Numbered from the stretch's first letter, positions 1-6,395 are shown. The stretch is DNA of 9,276 bases from an uncultured Spirochaetales bacterium (GCA_947306375.1 CAMZGJ010000038.1:1-9276); one strand, 5' to 3'. Notes: generated from the letters alone by a model not told the origin. A program made the numbers and translations.

Positions 1-503
1 TGCTTCGGAGCATCCAGCTGGCTGAATATCTGTCTGAACTTCTCATCTGCCTCCAGCTGCTTGAGTTCTATTCGGTCAAGACGTTGAAAGACCATGCCGT
101 TGTCCACAAGGAAATGACGCATTGAAACAAAGGCATCCATAATCTTTAAACTTATTTGAACTGCAACAGAGCTGCGAAGAACGGCAGAGAGCATGGCCAC
201 TCCCTGTTCTGAAAATGCATGGGGTAAATATTTAGTATTTGATCCTCTGCCTCTGTTCAAGATCACAATTTGTGATTTTGATGCCATAAGTTCTTCTTCG
301 GTTAACTGGAAATAATAATGTTCAGGGAATCTGCTGAGGTTCCTTTTTACAGCTTGATTCAAAACACGTGTTTCCACCTGATACAACTGAGCCAAATCAA
401 AGTCCAGCATGACCTGTACTCCTCTGATGACATAGATTTTGGCACGAATATCTTCGAGGGAGGAACTGATTTCAGGTATGGTTTTTGAAGTATTATCTGA
501 CAT
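1..503 (-). CDS. ORF6N domain protein (phage antirepressor-like), partial at the left edge
   Basis: The minus-strand frame is open from ATG 503 to the window edge, giving 167 residues without a stop, so the C-terminus is missing. Residues about 17-70 match the ORF6N pattern: an I-x-V-I-R-G-V-x-V-M-L-D stretch, then D-L-A-Q-L-Y-x-V-E-T, then N-Q-A-V-K-R-N and R-F-P-E-x-Y-x-F-Q-L. Residues about 92-130 carry the usual follow-on (Y-L-P-H-A-F-S-E-Q-G-V-A-M-L-S, then I-M-D-A-F-V-S-M-R). The tail from about 140 looks like a coiled coil. ORF6N domains are known from phage antirepressor-type proteins with KilA-N/Bro-like architecture, and many solitary chromosomal copies have no known role. An in-frame TGA at 516-518 leaves ATG 503 as the first possible start. 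There is no Shine-Dalgarno sequence. It lies beyond the terminator of the jag operon, so it is a separate accessory gene, probably horizontally acquired. The family call is firm; the function is unknown. Confidence 0.85.
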   Translation of the reverse strand, partial: MSDNTSKTIPEISSSLEDIRAKIYVIRGVQVMLDFDLAQLYQVETRVLNQAVKRNLSRFPEHYYFQLTEEELMASKSQIVILNRGRGSNTKYLPHAFSEQGVAMLSAVLRSSVAVQISLKIMDAFVSMRHFLVDNGMVFQRLDRIELKQLEADEKFRQIFSQLDAPK

Positions 504-518
504 GAACTTATTATATCA
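503..518 (-). promoter_or_regulatory. Extended -10 promoter of the ORF6N gene, predicted leaderless start
   Basis: The minus strand reads TGATATAAT at 518-510: a perfect TATAAT preceded by the TGn extension. No good -35 hexamer lies 16-18 nt upstream, as is common for extended -10 promoters. Counting seven bases from the -10 puts the start site at about 503, the A of the ATG. The transcript would then have no leader, which fits the absence of a Shine-Dalgarno sequence. This is a sequence-only prediction. Confidence 0.5.
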
Positions 519-596
519 CTCAAGACACTTTATTACTATACATATTTTAAGTGTTTTAGGCTTAAAGTAAATGAGATTGAGGCTGTTTAAATTGGT

Positions 597-623
597 AAAG
601 AAAAGACCCTGTTTCCAGGGTCT
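597..623 (-). terminator. Rho-independent terminator after jag
   Basis: A perfect 8-bp stem, AGACCCTG pairing with CAGGGTCT (604-611 and 616-623), closes a four-base loop that reads GAAA on the minus strand (a stable GNRA tetraloop). It is followed on the minus strand by a T-rich run broken by one C (604-597). It starts 5 nt past the jag stop codon and ends the transcription unit containing jag. Confidence 0.9.
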
Positions 624-628
624 GTTGA

Positions 629-1348
629 TTATCTGTATCTTCTCTTGGGAATGATGCGGACCTGTTTGTAGAGGCCCTCGCCCTCACTCTTGGTCTCAAT
701 GCCCGTCACATCGTTCAGGGCTGTGTGGACAAGTCTTCTCTCGTACGGGTTCATGGGCTCCAGAAGGCGGCTTCTGCCGCTCTTTCTGACCTGCTGTGCG
801 GTGCGGTGTGCTTCCTTGATAATCTGTTCCTCATGGCGGGTTCTGTAACCCTCTGAGTCAACAATTATCTTTCTCTTGGAATCAAACTTGCCGGCATACA
901 CATTTGCAAGAACCTGGAGAGCGTCAAGATTCTTTCCCTTTCTTCCGATTATGATGTTTGAACTTGTGCTCTCAACGCTGATGCAGACCTTTCTGCCCCT
1001 GCGCTCGGAAACACTTGCCTTGCAGTCATAACCCATGTGGGAGACAACACCCTCAATGAAGGAGCAGATGTTGTTTTCAAACTCCTCATCCTGCTCAAGA
1101 GTCTCCTCCTCTTCCTCCTCGGCGTAGTCTTCCTCGGCTGAGAAGTCCTGAGCAAAGGGCTCTGTGTCTTCCTCATCATCGGAATAGGTTTCCACGTTTA
1201 CGCGGATTTTTACATTGGCCTTCTTGAAGAGGCCCCTTCTTCCGTTGTCAACAACCTCAACATCAAAGTCCTCGCGGTCGATGTGAAGCTCCTCTATAGC
1301 CTTGTTGATGGCTTCCTGTTCTGTTTTTCCTTCAAATTCTCTGATCAT
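629..1348 (-). CDS. jag: RNA-binding protein KhpB/Jag (SpoIIIJ-associated, EloR)
   Basis: 239 residues with the three-part Jag layout. An N-terminal Jag_N domain (about 2-50) begins with I-R-E-F-E-G-K-T. A strongly acidic linker (about 56-90) follows, nearly all Glu/Asp. A KH domain (about 93-165) carries the G-R-K-G loop at 135-138 that grips RNA. A C-terminal R3H domain (about 170-237) has the R-x3-H signature at R204/H208. KhpB proteins bind RNA in the cytoplasm, often with KhpA, and in Firmicutes affect cell elongation and division; the role here is inferred by family. The start ATG overlaps the yidC stop by 4 nt (ATGA), so the two are translationally coupled. It is the last gene before the terminator at 597-623. 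The long acidic linker is notable but such linkers vary widely in the family. Confidence 0.95.
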   Translation of the reverse strand: MIREFEGKTEQEAINKAIEELHIDREDFDVEVVDNGRRGLFKKANVKIRVNVETYSDDEEDTEPFAQDFSAEEDYAEEEEEETLEQDEEFENNICSFIEGVVSHMGYDCKASVSERRGRKVCISVESTSSNIIIGRKGKNLDALQVLANVYAGKFDSKRKIIVDSEGYRTRHEEQIIKEAHRTAQQVRKSGRSRLLEPMNPYERRLVHTALNDVTGIETKSEGEGLYKQVRIIPKRRYR

Positions 1349-3069
1349 TTTCTGCCCTTTACCTTAGTAAGAGTCACGGGACCCTGTTTCTTTTTCTTTA
1401 TGTTCATAACATACTGCTGCAGCGCACCGAGAAGACCCTGGGTTACCCAGTAGACAAACAGTCCGGAAGGTGCGGAGTACAGGATGAACAGGAACATAAC
1501 GGGCATTCCCCATGTGAGGAACCAGCCGCCGGCCTGCTTTGAACCGTCCATTCCGTTTGACTTCTGCGTATAGAGCATGGTCAGAACGGTTGTGGCAACG
1601 TAGAGGAACGGCAGAATGTGAATCTGGTTGCCCAGAAGGGGCAGCCTGAACGGAAGGGTTGCAACTGTCTCCGGAATGGAAAGGTCATTTATCCAGCCGG
1701 GGATGAACATTGCGCCTCTGAGCTCAAAGTGTCTGTTGAGAAGTCCGTAGAAAGCAAAGAGGATGGGGAACTGCAGGAACTGCAGAAGAATGGGAGTACA
1801 GCCGCTCATGGGGCTTATTCCGTATTCCTGATACAGCTTCTGAATCTCCGCATTCTGCTTCTGCTGGTTGTTGGGATACTTCTTCTTTATCTCCTCCATC
1901 ATGGGAGAAAGGGCTGTCATCTTCTGTGAGGAAGTCATGCTCTTGCTCTGGATGGGCCATGTGAGAATCTTGATGAGGATTGTGAGCAGGATAATTGCAA
2001 CACCGTAGTTGGGAATGATGCTGTAGAACATCTTGAGACCCAGCTTGAGAAGGTTCTCAAGCCATCCCAGAAGAGAACCGCTTTCCATGGCATCGTCCAG
2101 ATTGAGGTTCTTGATTCCCCACTCGTTGTCGGAGCCGTTGTAGTAGCTGCCCAGGTAGGACTTAAGCTGCGGTCCGCAGTAGAAGTAGAAGGTCTTGCTG
2201 CCGTCTGCGCTCTCCGAGGGAACGGAGATGAAGACGCTGTTATTCTGAGAAAGCTCTCCCACGCCTGTTCTTGCGGAGTACTTGTATGCAACGGAACCGT
2301 CCTCGGGGGCGGCAATCATCATGAAGTACTTGCCTGTAAGGCTGATCCACTTTGACTGTCTTGTTGTGAAGAAGAAACCGTCTGTGAGCCTGATTGTTGA
2401 CCTTTTGACCTTGCCCTTGTCATTCAGGAGGCCAAGGTAGAAGGTCCTGTACTCGTAACGGTTGTTGGAAAGGCTCTCGAATGCGGGACCAACCTGAGGC
2501 TCATAAGCCAGTGTATAGGCATACTCGCCGTCCGTAACACCCTCGCCGGAAATATCCACCGATACCTTCATAAGGTAATCGCTGTTTCTGAACTCGAATG
2601 TCTTTGTTACGGTGAAGGTCTTTCCGTTGTCCGCCTTGTAGTCATTGGTGAAGACCACCCTGTCTCCGTAGACTTTGTAGGAGAAAATATCAAGAACAGC
2701 ATCTCCCAGATCATCTCCCCAGTACATGAGGTATGCGGGGTTGTCATGGGGACCTCTGAAGACAAAGTCCACCGGTTTGCCGTTGGCATCGTAGTGGTTC
2801 TTGAGTCTGAGAGCCGTGATTCCGGCTCCCTTTGTGGTGAATTCAATATCGAATACCGCCGTCTCAAAGCTCAGGGTTTCCTCCTGACCGCCGCTCTGAA
2901 GCGGAGTATATTTGCCCTTTATATCCTCAGGTACGTCCGAAACCGGTTCAGAAACGGAAACGGCAGCCGGCTCGGCTGCTGTCTGGTTGTTTTTTCCGGG
3001 TATTACATAAATGAGGACAAGAGTAACAACGAGTGCAACACAGAAAGTTACAATCAAACTCTTTTTCAT
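1345..3069 (-). CDS. yidC: Membrane protein insertase YidC (Oxa1 family), long Gram-negative form
   Basis: 574 residues, with the large periplasmic domain typical of diderm YidC. An N-terminal signal-anchor helix spans about 5-24, a periplasmic beta-rich domain about 60-320, and the conserved insertase core 340-560 has membrane segments near 351-371, 424-444, 484-501 and 517-547. It inserts and folds inner-membrane proteins, alone or with SecYEG. The charged groove residue, Arg in the E. coli enzyme (motif I-V-R-G in the first core helix), is Lys here (K367 in I-L-I-K-I-L-T-W-P). This keeps the charge and, from memory, also occurs in Bacteroidetes YidC. The cytoplasmic hairpin (about 375-420) is rich in Lys/Gln and has the usual helical character. 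The start has a GGAG ribosome site 6 nt upstream. It begins 3 nt after rnpA and overlaps jag by 4 nt, as in the common rpmH-rnpA-yidC-jag order. Confidence 0.97.
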   Translation of the reverse strand: MKKSLIVTFCVALVVTLVLIYVIPGKNNQTAAEPAAVSVSEPVSDVPEDIKGKYTPLQSGGQEETLSFETAVFDIEFTTKGAGITALRLKNHYDANGKPVDFVFRGPHDNPAYLMYWGDDLGDAVLDIFSYKVYGDRVVFTNDYKADNGKTFTVTKTFEFRNSDYLMKVSVDISGEGVTDGEYAYTLAYEPQVGPAFESLSNNRYEYRTFYLGLLNDKGKVKRSTIRLTDGFFFTTRQSKWISLTGKYFMMIAAPEDGSVAYKYSARTGVGELSQNNSVFISVPSESADGSKTFYFYCGPQLKSYLGSYYNGSDNEWGIKNLNLDDAMESGSLLGWLENLLKLGLKMFYSIIPNYGVAIILLTILIKILTWPIQSKSMTSSQKMTALSPMMEEIKKKYPNNQQKQNAEIQKLYQEYGISPMSGCTPILLQFLQFPILFAFYGLLNRHFELRGAMFIPGWINDLSIPETVATLPFRLPLLGNQIHILPFLYVATTVLTMLYTQKSNGMDGSKQAGGWFLTWGMPVMFLFILYSAPSGLFVYWVTQGLLGALQQYVMNIKKKKQGPVTLTKVKGRK

Positions 3070-3072
3070 ATA

Positions 3073-3435
3073 TCACTCCGTGTGTGATTCTGTGTGTACC
3101 GGTGTGCTTTTTTCAATAAGTCTGAGAAGCAGGTCCTCTTTTTCCCTGTAAGAAAGGGTGCTGTCCGGATACACTACAATCGCGTAATCAAATCCAGATG
3201 GAATCTTTTCCTGATTAAGACGCCATATTTCCTTTACCTGGCGGCGGATATGATTTCTCTGAACTGAATTTCCGTAATGCCTGACAGGTATGACAATGAA
3301 GCGGCTGAAGGATTTACCGTTGGCCGCTGAATATACTTTAAAGCAGGAAAGAGACTTTCTTTTTCCTGCTTTGAACACTCTGTCTATATCTGTCTTAAGT
3401 CTTATGATCTGCTTATCAGTAAGGCTTCTTCTCAT
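3073..3435 (-). CDS. rnpA: Ribonuclease P protein component (RnpA)
   Basis: 120 residues from ATG 3435. It is the basic protein subunit of RNase P, which matures the 5' ends of tRNAs together with the catalytic RNA (not in this window). The RNR region is visible as [11 protein letters not shown] at residues 55-65, where His replaces the usual second Arg of R-N-R. The N-terminus (residues 8-22, with D-R-V-F-K-A-G) aligns with the normal family start. The reading frame stays open upstream to a TTG at 3486 inside rpmH, and a GGAAG element lies upstream of that TTG. A 17-residue longer form is therefore possible, recalling the extended rnpA that overlaps rpmH in Thermus. I chose ATG 3435 from family length, although it has no clear ribosome site. 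It overlaps rpmH by 20 nt in another frame, so coupling to rpmH translation is likely. Confidence 0.9.
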   Translation of the reverse strand: MRRSLTDKQIIRLKTDIDRVFKAGKRKSLSCFKVYSAANGKSFSRFIVIPVRHYGNSVQRNHIRRQVKEIWRLNQEKIPSGFDYAIVVYPDSTLSYREKEDLLLRLIEKSTPVHTESHTE

Positions 3436-3583
3436 CAGAAACTGTGAGGCTGTGTCTGCCCTTTGCTCTTCTTCTGGCAAGAACAAGTCTTCCGCCCTTT
3501 GTTGCCATGCGGGCTCTGAATCCGAACTTCCTGGTTCTCTTTGTTTTGCTTGGCTGATAGGTTCTTTTGCCTTTGTAACTCAT
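3416..3583 (-). CDS. rpmH: 50S ribosomal protein L34
   Basis: 55 codons, read directly from the sequence. The protein starts [16 protein letters not shown] and continues through the invariant [13 protein letters not shown] and L-A-R-R-R-A-K-G-R; this R/K-rich pattern is unmistakable L34. A short extra tail after K-G-R-H ([11 protein letters not shown]) makes it slightly longer than the 44-47 residues usual in the family; the tail spans the rnpA start. ATG 3583 is preceded by a GGAG ribosome site with about 9 nt spacing. It is the first gene of the rpmH-rnpA-yidC-jag unit and has its own promoter at 3655-3683. Confidence 0.96.
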   Translation of the reverse strand: MSYKGKRTYQPSKTKRTRKFGFRARMATKGGRLVLARRRAKGRHSLTVSDEKKPY

Positions 3584-3605
3584 AACGGGTTATCTCCATT
3601 TTTAT

Positions 3606-3646
3606 CGCTTAAAGCGGGATTTTCTTTCAGGACGGGGTCAACCCGT
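3606..3646 (-). promoter_or_regulatory. Short inverted repeats in the rpmH leader
   Basis: The predicted rpmH leader (about 65 nt) contains two short inverted repeats: ACGGG with CCCGT around a 5-nt loop (3632-3646), and the palindrome CGCTT-A-AAGCG (3606-3616). Neither has a T-run, so they are not terminators. They may shape the leader before the ribosome site, but the stems are only 4-5 bp and could be chance. Confidence 0.25.
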
Positions 3647-3654
3647 GCCTAGTG

Positions 3655-3683
3655 AGTATATCCACAGCACTTTTTTTGGTCAA
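3655..3683 (-). promoter_or_regulatory. Sigma70-type promoter of rpmH-rnpA-yidC-jag
   Basis: TTGACC at 3683-3678 and TATACT at 3660-3655 are separated by exactly 17 nt on the minus strand, each one base from consensus. The predicted start is near 3648, leaving a leader of about 65 nt before rpmH. The -35 box contains the TGA stop codon of dciA (3682-3680), so the upstream gene ends inside the promoter. Confidence 0.75.
3658..3666 (+). promoter_or_regulatory. Possible DnaA box inside the rpmH promoter
   Basis: ATATCCACA matches the DnaA box TTATCCACA at 8 of 9 positions and overlaps the -10 and spacer of the rpmH promoter. One-mismatch matches are expected several times by chance in a window this size, so this is only a candidate for DnaA control of the promoter. 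Confidence 0.25.
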
Positions 3684-4003
3684 GTTTTTACACGTATATT
3701 TATATTCTTGATATCAAATTCCGGAAAAACGGCGTTGATCTTCTTTATCATTTCCCCCTTGTTCAGCCTTACAATTCCGGCATGTGCTCCGTGGTCACAC
3801 ACAACATACAGTATGCCGTCCTTGTGTCCGCTGTACTTGCAGTGCTTTGCAACGTGTGAACCCACAATGTTTTCCCACTGAATCACAATCTGGCTGTCCG
3901 GAGACATAAGGTCTATGTTTATCCGGTCCAGAACCTTGTTCAGGAAAAAAGAGGAGTCCGCCGGGTCCTCAAGGCGGGAATGTTCGTAAAAGTCACTCTT
4001 CAT
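3680..4003 (-). CDS. dciA: DUF721 protein, predicted DciA replicative helicase operator/loader
   Basis: 107 residues from ATG 4003. The DUF721 core fills residues about 17-105: a hydrophobic N-terminal helix, then the signature W-E-N-I-V-G at 43-48 followed by a His-rich turn (S-H-V-A-K-H), then D-G-I-L-Y-V-V-C, then the final K-N-I-N-I-R-V strand. DciA is the ancestral bacterial factor that works with the DnaB helicase at initiation in lineages without DnaC or DnaI. Its place beside dnaA, dnaN and recF fits that role, but the function is by family. The frame extends to GTG 4012; I prefer ATG 4003 because an AAGG ribosome site lies 9 nt before it and abuts the GTG. The start overlaps the 3' end of recF by 11 nt, and the stop lies in the rpmH promoter. 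It is short for the family, mostly through a minimal N-terminus. Confidence 0.88.
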   Translation of the reverse strand: MKSDFYEHSRLEDPADSSFFLNKVLDRINIDLMSPDSQIVIQWENIVGSHVAKHCKYSGHKDGILYVVCDHGAHAGIVRLNKGEMIKKINAVFPEFDIKNINIRVKT

Positions 4004-5078
4004 GGAAAACACCCTTACTCACAATATATTTTCTGAACGGCCGGCTGTCATCATCCGAAAAGTATTTTTCATCCGGAAGGAAGGTGAAGAAGGCCTGGCT
4101 GTATTTGCCGAATGCCGCAAGGCAGCGGCTTCTCTTAACGCTGTCCAGCTCAAGCAGGACATCATCCACCAGAAGAAGCGGGTTCTCCCCCGTCTTCTGT
4201 CTGAAGAAGGCAGCCTGGGCAATTCTCATTACAATTGACGCAAGACGTATCTGGCCGGTGGATGCGCTGTTAAGGAAAAGCCCGTTCCTGTCGGTTATGA
4301 GAAACCTGTCCCTGTGCGGTCCGCTTGTGGTTGTACCCATGTGTATGTCCGTTTCCCTGGAGGATCTGAGCTTTTCAAGAATCTCATCCGTTGTCATGTC
4401 CTGAGACCAGGAGGGTCTGTAGGCAATGCTTATTTTCCTGTCCTCACCGGACACCATTGAGTATATATCGGGAAAGATTGCGTCAAAGGCTTCACAGACT
4501 GCGGCGCGCTGGCTGACTATGTGCTTTCCGTAGTCTGCAAGCTTCATGTCATAAACATCCAAAAGTTCAATTCTGGCATCTTTAATTGCAACATTCCGTT
4601 GTCTGAGCACATGTCCGTAGGCCCTCAGATAATCAAAGAAAGGAACGTCATACATGGTCATTATCTGGTTGAAGAATCTTCTTCTGTTTTCAGGTTCTCC
4701 CCTGACGAATTCCATGTCCTCATGTGAGAAAACTATACAGGGAAGATTGTAGATGAGTTCCTTTCTGTCTCTTACCGGACGGCCGTCTATTCTTATGTTC
4801 TTGGTCTCTCCGTCATAGGAAAAACTGACCGTGCTTTCAAGACCGGTCACGTCTTTATAGACAAAGCTTATGTCAAAAGCTTCCTTTCCGTGCTTTATGC
4901 AGTCAGAAAGTTTCTGGGTGCGGAAGGAGTTTCCGTAACAGAGAATATAGAGAGCTTCTATGAGATTTGTTTTTCCCTGACCGTTCTCACCGGTGAGGAT
5001 TACTTCAGGTGAGGATACATCAATTACCGTATCCTCTATGTTCCTGAAGTTTACAAGTTTGATCTTTTCAACGGACAT
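3993..5078 (-). CDS. recF: DNA replication and repair protein RecF
   Basis: 361 residues, normal family length. It is an SMC-like ABC ATPase that binds gapped DNA and, with RecO and RecR, helps load RecA at stalled forks. Walker A is G-E-N-G-Q-G-K-T at 30-37, the ABC signature region S-T-G-Q lies at 273-276 (family form S-x-G-Q), and Walker B with the D-loop is L-L-L-V-D-D-V-L-L-E-L-D at 301-312. The N-terminus has the typical L-V-N-F-R-N opening, and F-S-H-E-D (117-121) and G-E-P-E-N-R-R-R-F-F (127-136) are familiar RecF landmarks. It starts 9 nt after dnaN, with only a weak ribosome site, so it probably depends on translational coupling. The 3' end overlaps dciA. Borrelia lacks recF at this spot, as I recall, so its presence points to another spirochaete branch. 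Confidence 0.96.
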   Translation of the reverse strand: MSVEKIKLVNFRNIEDTVIDVSSPEVILTGENGQGKTNLIEALYILCYGNSFRTQKLSDCIKHGKEAFDISFVYKDVTGLESTVSFSYDGETKNIRIDGRPVRDRKELIYNLPCIVFSHEDMEFVRGEPENRRRFFNQIMTMYDVPFFDYLRAYGHVLRQRNVAIKDARIELLDVYDMKLADYGKHIVSQRAAVCEAFDAIFPDIYSMVSGEDRKISIAYRPSWSQDMTTDEILEKLRSSRETDIHMGTTTSGPHRDRFLITDRNGLFLNSASTGQIRLASIVMRIAQAAFFRQKTGENPLLLVDDVLLELDSVKRSRCLAAFGKYSQAFFTFLPDEKYFSDDDSRPFRKYIVSKGVFHEE

Positions 5079-5087
5079 CCGGACTCA

Positions 5088-6194
5088 TCAGCCAAGATTC
5101 ATGGGCATTATTATATGCTTGTAATCCCTTTCCGGCTCACATGTCAGTGTGAAAGGTCTTCCGCTTTCGGTGAATGCAATCTTTGCCTGTGTTCCGTCCA
5201 TAACCTTGAGAGGATTGAGGATGTATGTGTAGTTCATGGCGCACTTGAGAGGTTCTCCCTCGTATGAGCACTCAATCTCCTCCTTGCCTGCTCCAAGGTC
5301 GGTCTCCTCAGTTGAGATAATCATTTTATTGAATTCAAAATCAATAATAACCTTCTTGTATTTATTCTCAACCAGAAGCGCGGCACGCTTGAGTGCGGCT
5401 TCAAGGGCGCTTATGTTAACAACACAGAATTTTTCCTGATTTGCCGGAATCACGCGTCTGTAAGCGGGGAATTCATTCTTTATAAGGCTTGAGAAGATTA
5501 TGCATGAAGATGTTCTGACATAAATTGACTGGCTTGTGATGCTGAGCCTGAAAACTCCCTCGTTTGAGGAGTGTTTTCTGATTATGGCAAGGAACTTGGA
5601 AGGAATTGTAATCTTTTCAAAATCCTTTACCTCACCTTCAATCTGTCTGTCTATGAATGAAAGTCTTCTTCCGTCAGTTCCCACCATGATGAGACCGCTG
5701 CTTCCGTCCTTCTCAAGAAGAGCACCGTTCATTGCAAACTTTGATTCATCATCCGATACTGCAAAGCTTACCTGGTTTATCATGTCCGTAAGGTCTTTCT
5801 GGGGAATGCTGAAGAAAGACTCTTCCTCCGGAATTGTTATCTCCGGGAAACCTGAAGGATCATTTGTTCTTAGTCTGAACTCAATACTGTTCTGCTCGGA
5901 CTTGATGAATATCTTTTCCTCACTGTCCTCAAAGAGAACTGATCCTGCGGGAAGATTCTTTACAATATCAAGGAACTTGTCACATACGACTGAAGTTGTT
6001 CCGTCTTCAATTCCCTCAACGGTAATCTCTGAAACATAACCCATCTTCTGGTCTGTTGTTTTTATTGTAAGTGTATTTCCCGAAAGACTCATGTAAACAC
6101 AGGACATCATTGTCAGTGTGTTTCTCTGAGCTGTAAAATCACTTGCATTAGAGATTTCCTCAACAATAAGGTCTTTCTGGCATCTGAATTTCAT
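5088..6194 (-). CDS. dnaN: DNA polymerase III beta subunit (sliding clamp)
   Basis: 368 residues, the standard length, built of three clamp domains (about 1-120, 128-245 and 250-368). Landmarks are G-T-D-G-R-R-L-S at 172-179 and E-F-P-A-Y-R-R-V-I-P at 241-250, plus the C-terminal I-I-M-P-M-N-L-G at 361-368, which contributes to the partner-binding pocket. The ring dimer tethers polymerase III to DNA and is a hub for repair and initiation-control proteins. ATG 6194 has a GAAGG ribosome site about 10 nt upstream. Its leader lies in the putative origin: a one-mismatch DnaA box (6196-6204) sits between the ribosome site and the start. No clear promoter was found right in front, so it may be read through from dnaA or use an A/T-rich promoter near 6215-6237. 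Confidence 0.97.
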   Translation of the reverse strand: MKFRCQKDLIVEEISNASDFTAQRNTLTMMSCVYMSLSGNTLTIKTTDQKMGYVSEITVEGIEDGTTSVVCDKFLDIVKNLPAGSVLFEDSEEKIFIKSEQNSIEFRLRTNDPSGFPEITIPEEESFFSIPQKDLTDMINQVSFAVSDDESKFAMNGALLEKDGSSGLIMVGTDGRRLSFIDRQIEGEVKDFEKITIPSKFLAIIRKHSSNEGVFRLSITSQSIYVRTSSCIIFSSLIKNEFPAYRRVIPANQEKFCVVNISALEAALKRAALLVENKYKKVIIDFEFNKMIISTEETDLGAGKEEIECSYEGEPLKCAMNYTYILNPLKVMDGTQAKIAFTESGRPFTLTCEPERDYKHIIMPMNLG

Positions 6195-6195
6195 G

Positions 6196-6204
6196 TTATC
6201 AACA
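6196..6204 (+). promoter_or_regulatory. DnaA box, one mismatch
   Basis: TTATCAACA differs from TTATNCACA only at position 6. It sits between the dnaN ribosome site and start codon, so a bound DnaA could also affect dnaN expression. Confidence 0.4.
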
Positions 6205-6214
6205 CCTTCTTCTG

Positions 6215-6237
6215 TTTATATTTTTAAATTTATATTT
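6215..6237. other. A/T-only tract, candidate DNA unwinding element
   Basis: Twenty-three consecutive A/T pairs lie directly beside the triplet array, away from the main DnaA boxes. Such a tract is expected where strands first open. It could also hold the dnaN -10 box, as TATAAA-like hexamers occur on the minus strand. Confidence 0.55.
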
Positions 6238-6240
6238 CCG

Positions 6241-6255
6241 TAGTAGTAATAATAC
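6241..6255 (+). other. DnaA-trio-like triplet array
   Basis: The plus strand reads TAG-TAG-TAA-TAA-TAC. The DnaA-trio, defined in Bacillus subtilis as repeated 3'-GAT-5' (5'-TAG/TAA) triplets, guides DnaA onto single-stranded DNA. Here the array has the right polarity: read 3' to 5' it leads away from the boxes into the A/T tract. Four of five triplets fit. Confidence 0.55.
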
Positions 6256-6264
6256 CACAAAAAC

Positions 6265-6276
6265 TGTCAGTAACCT
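6265..6276 (-). repeat. TTACTGACA repeat, inverted copy
   Basis: On the minus strand this is AGGTTACTGACA, a perfect 12-nt inverted match to 6384-6395. It ends 9 nt from the triplet array and points toward it, the place and direction expected of the DnaA box that nucleates unwinding. It differs from TTATNCACA at two fixed positions. Confidence 0.6.
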
Positions 6277-6317
6277 AGTAATTCATTACATCGTTGAACA
6301 ATAAAAACCTGTGAAGT

Positions 6318-6326
6318 TGTGCATAA
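6318..6326 (-). promoter_or_regulatory. DnaA box, perfect TTATNCACA
   Basis: TTATGCACA on the minus strand is a full match to the consensus. It lies in the middle of the dnaA-dnaN gap and is the strongest single box in the candidate origin. Confidence 0.75.
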
Positions 6327-6335
6327 CCGCAGCAG

Positions 6336-6344
6336 TTATAAACA
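6336..6344 (+). promoter_or_regulatory. DnaA box, one mismatch
   Basis: TTATAAACA differs from consensus at position 6, the same change as in the box at 6196-6204. It starts 10 nt after the perfect box, on the opposite strand. Confidence 0.45.
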
Positions 6345-6354
6345 ACCACAAATC

Positions 6355-6363
6355 TTTTCCACA
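6355..6363 (+). promoter_or_regulatory. DnaA box, one mismatch
   Basis: TTTTCCACA differs from TTATCCACA at position 3. It starts 19 nt after the start of the box at 6336-6344, close to two helical turns. Confidence 0.5.
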
Positions 6364-6375
6364 GCACCTCATATC

Positions 6376-6395
6376 TTACTGACAGGTTACTGACA
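6376..6395 (+). repeat. TTACTGACA tandem pair, 11-bp period
   Basis: Two perfect TTACTGACA copies start at 6376 and 6387, one helical turn apart, just past the dnaA stop codon. With the inverted copy at 6265-6273 they bracket the DnaA box cluster. Perfect repeats at this spacing suggest side-by-side binding by the same protein. Confidence 0.65.

Noticed and set aside
3636..3641. Second TTGACC on the minus strand as another rpmH -35 box
   Set aside because: The hexamer 17 nt downstream is GC-rich (CCCGCT) and no -10 fits; it is part of the small leader inverted repeat.
3290..3881. Two plus-strand open frames (120 and 78 codons) across rnpA, rpmH, the rpmH promoter and dciA
   Set aside because: They run opposite well-identified genes and a strong promoter, with no ribosome site or recognisable domain.
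5536..6039. 167-codon plus-strand open frame opposite dnaN
   Set aside because: It is antisense to the unmistakable sliding-clamp gene, has no homology that I recognise and is a by-product of codon composition.
6264..6395. Reading the inverted TTACTGACA copies as a dnaA terminator hairpin
   Set aside because: The arms are more than 100 nt apart and no T-run follows, so they are better seen as protein-binding repeats.
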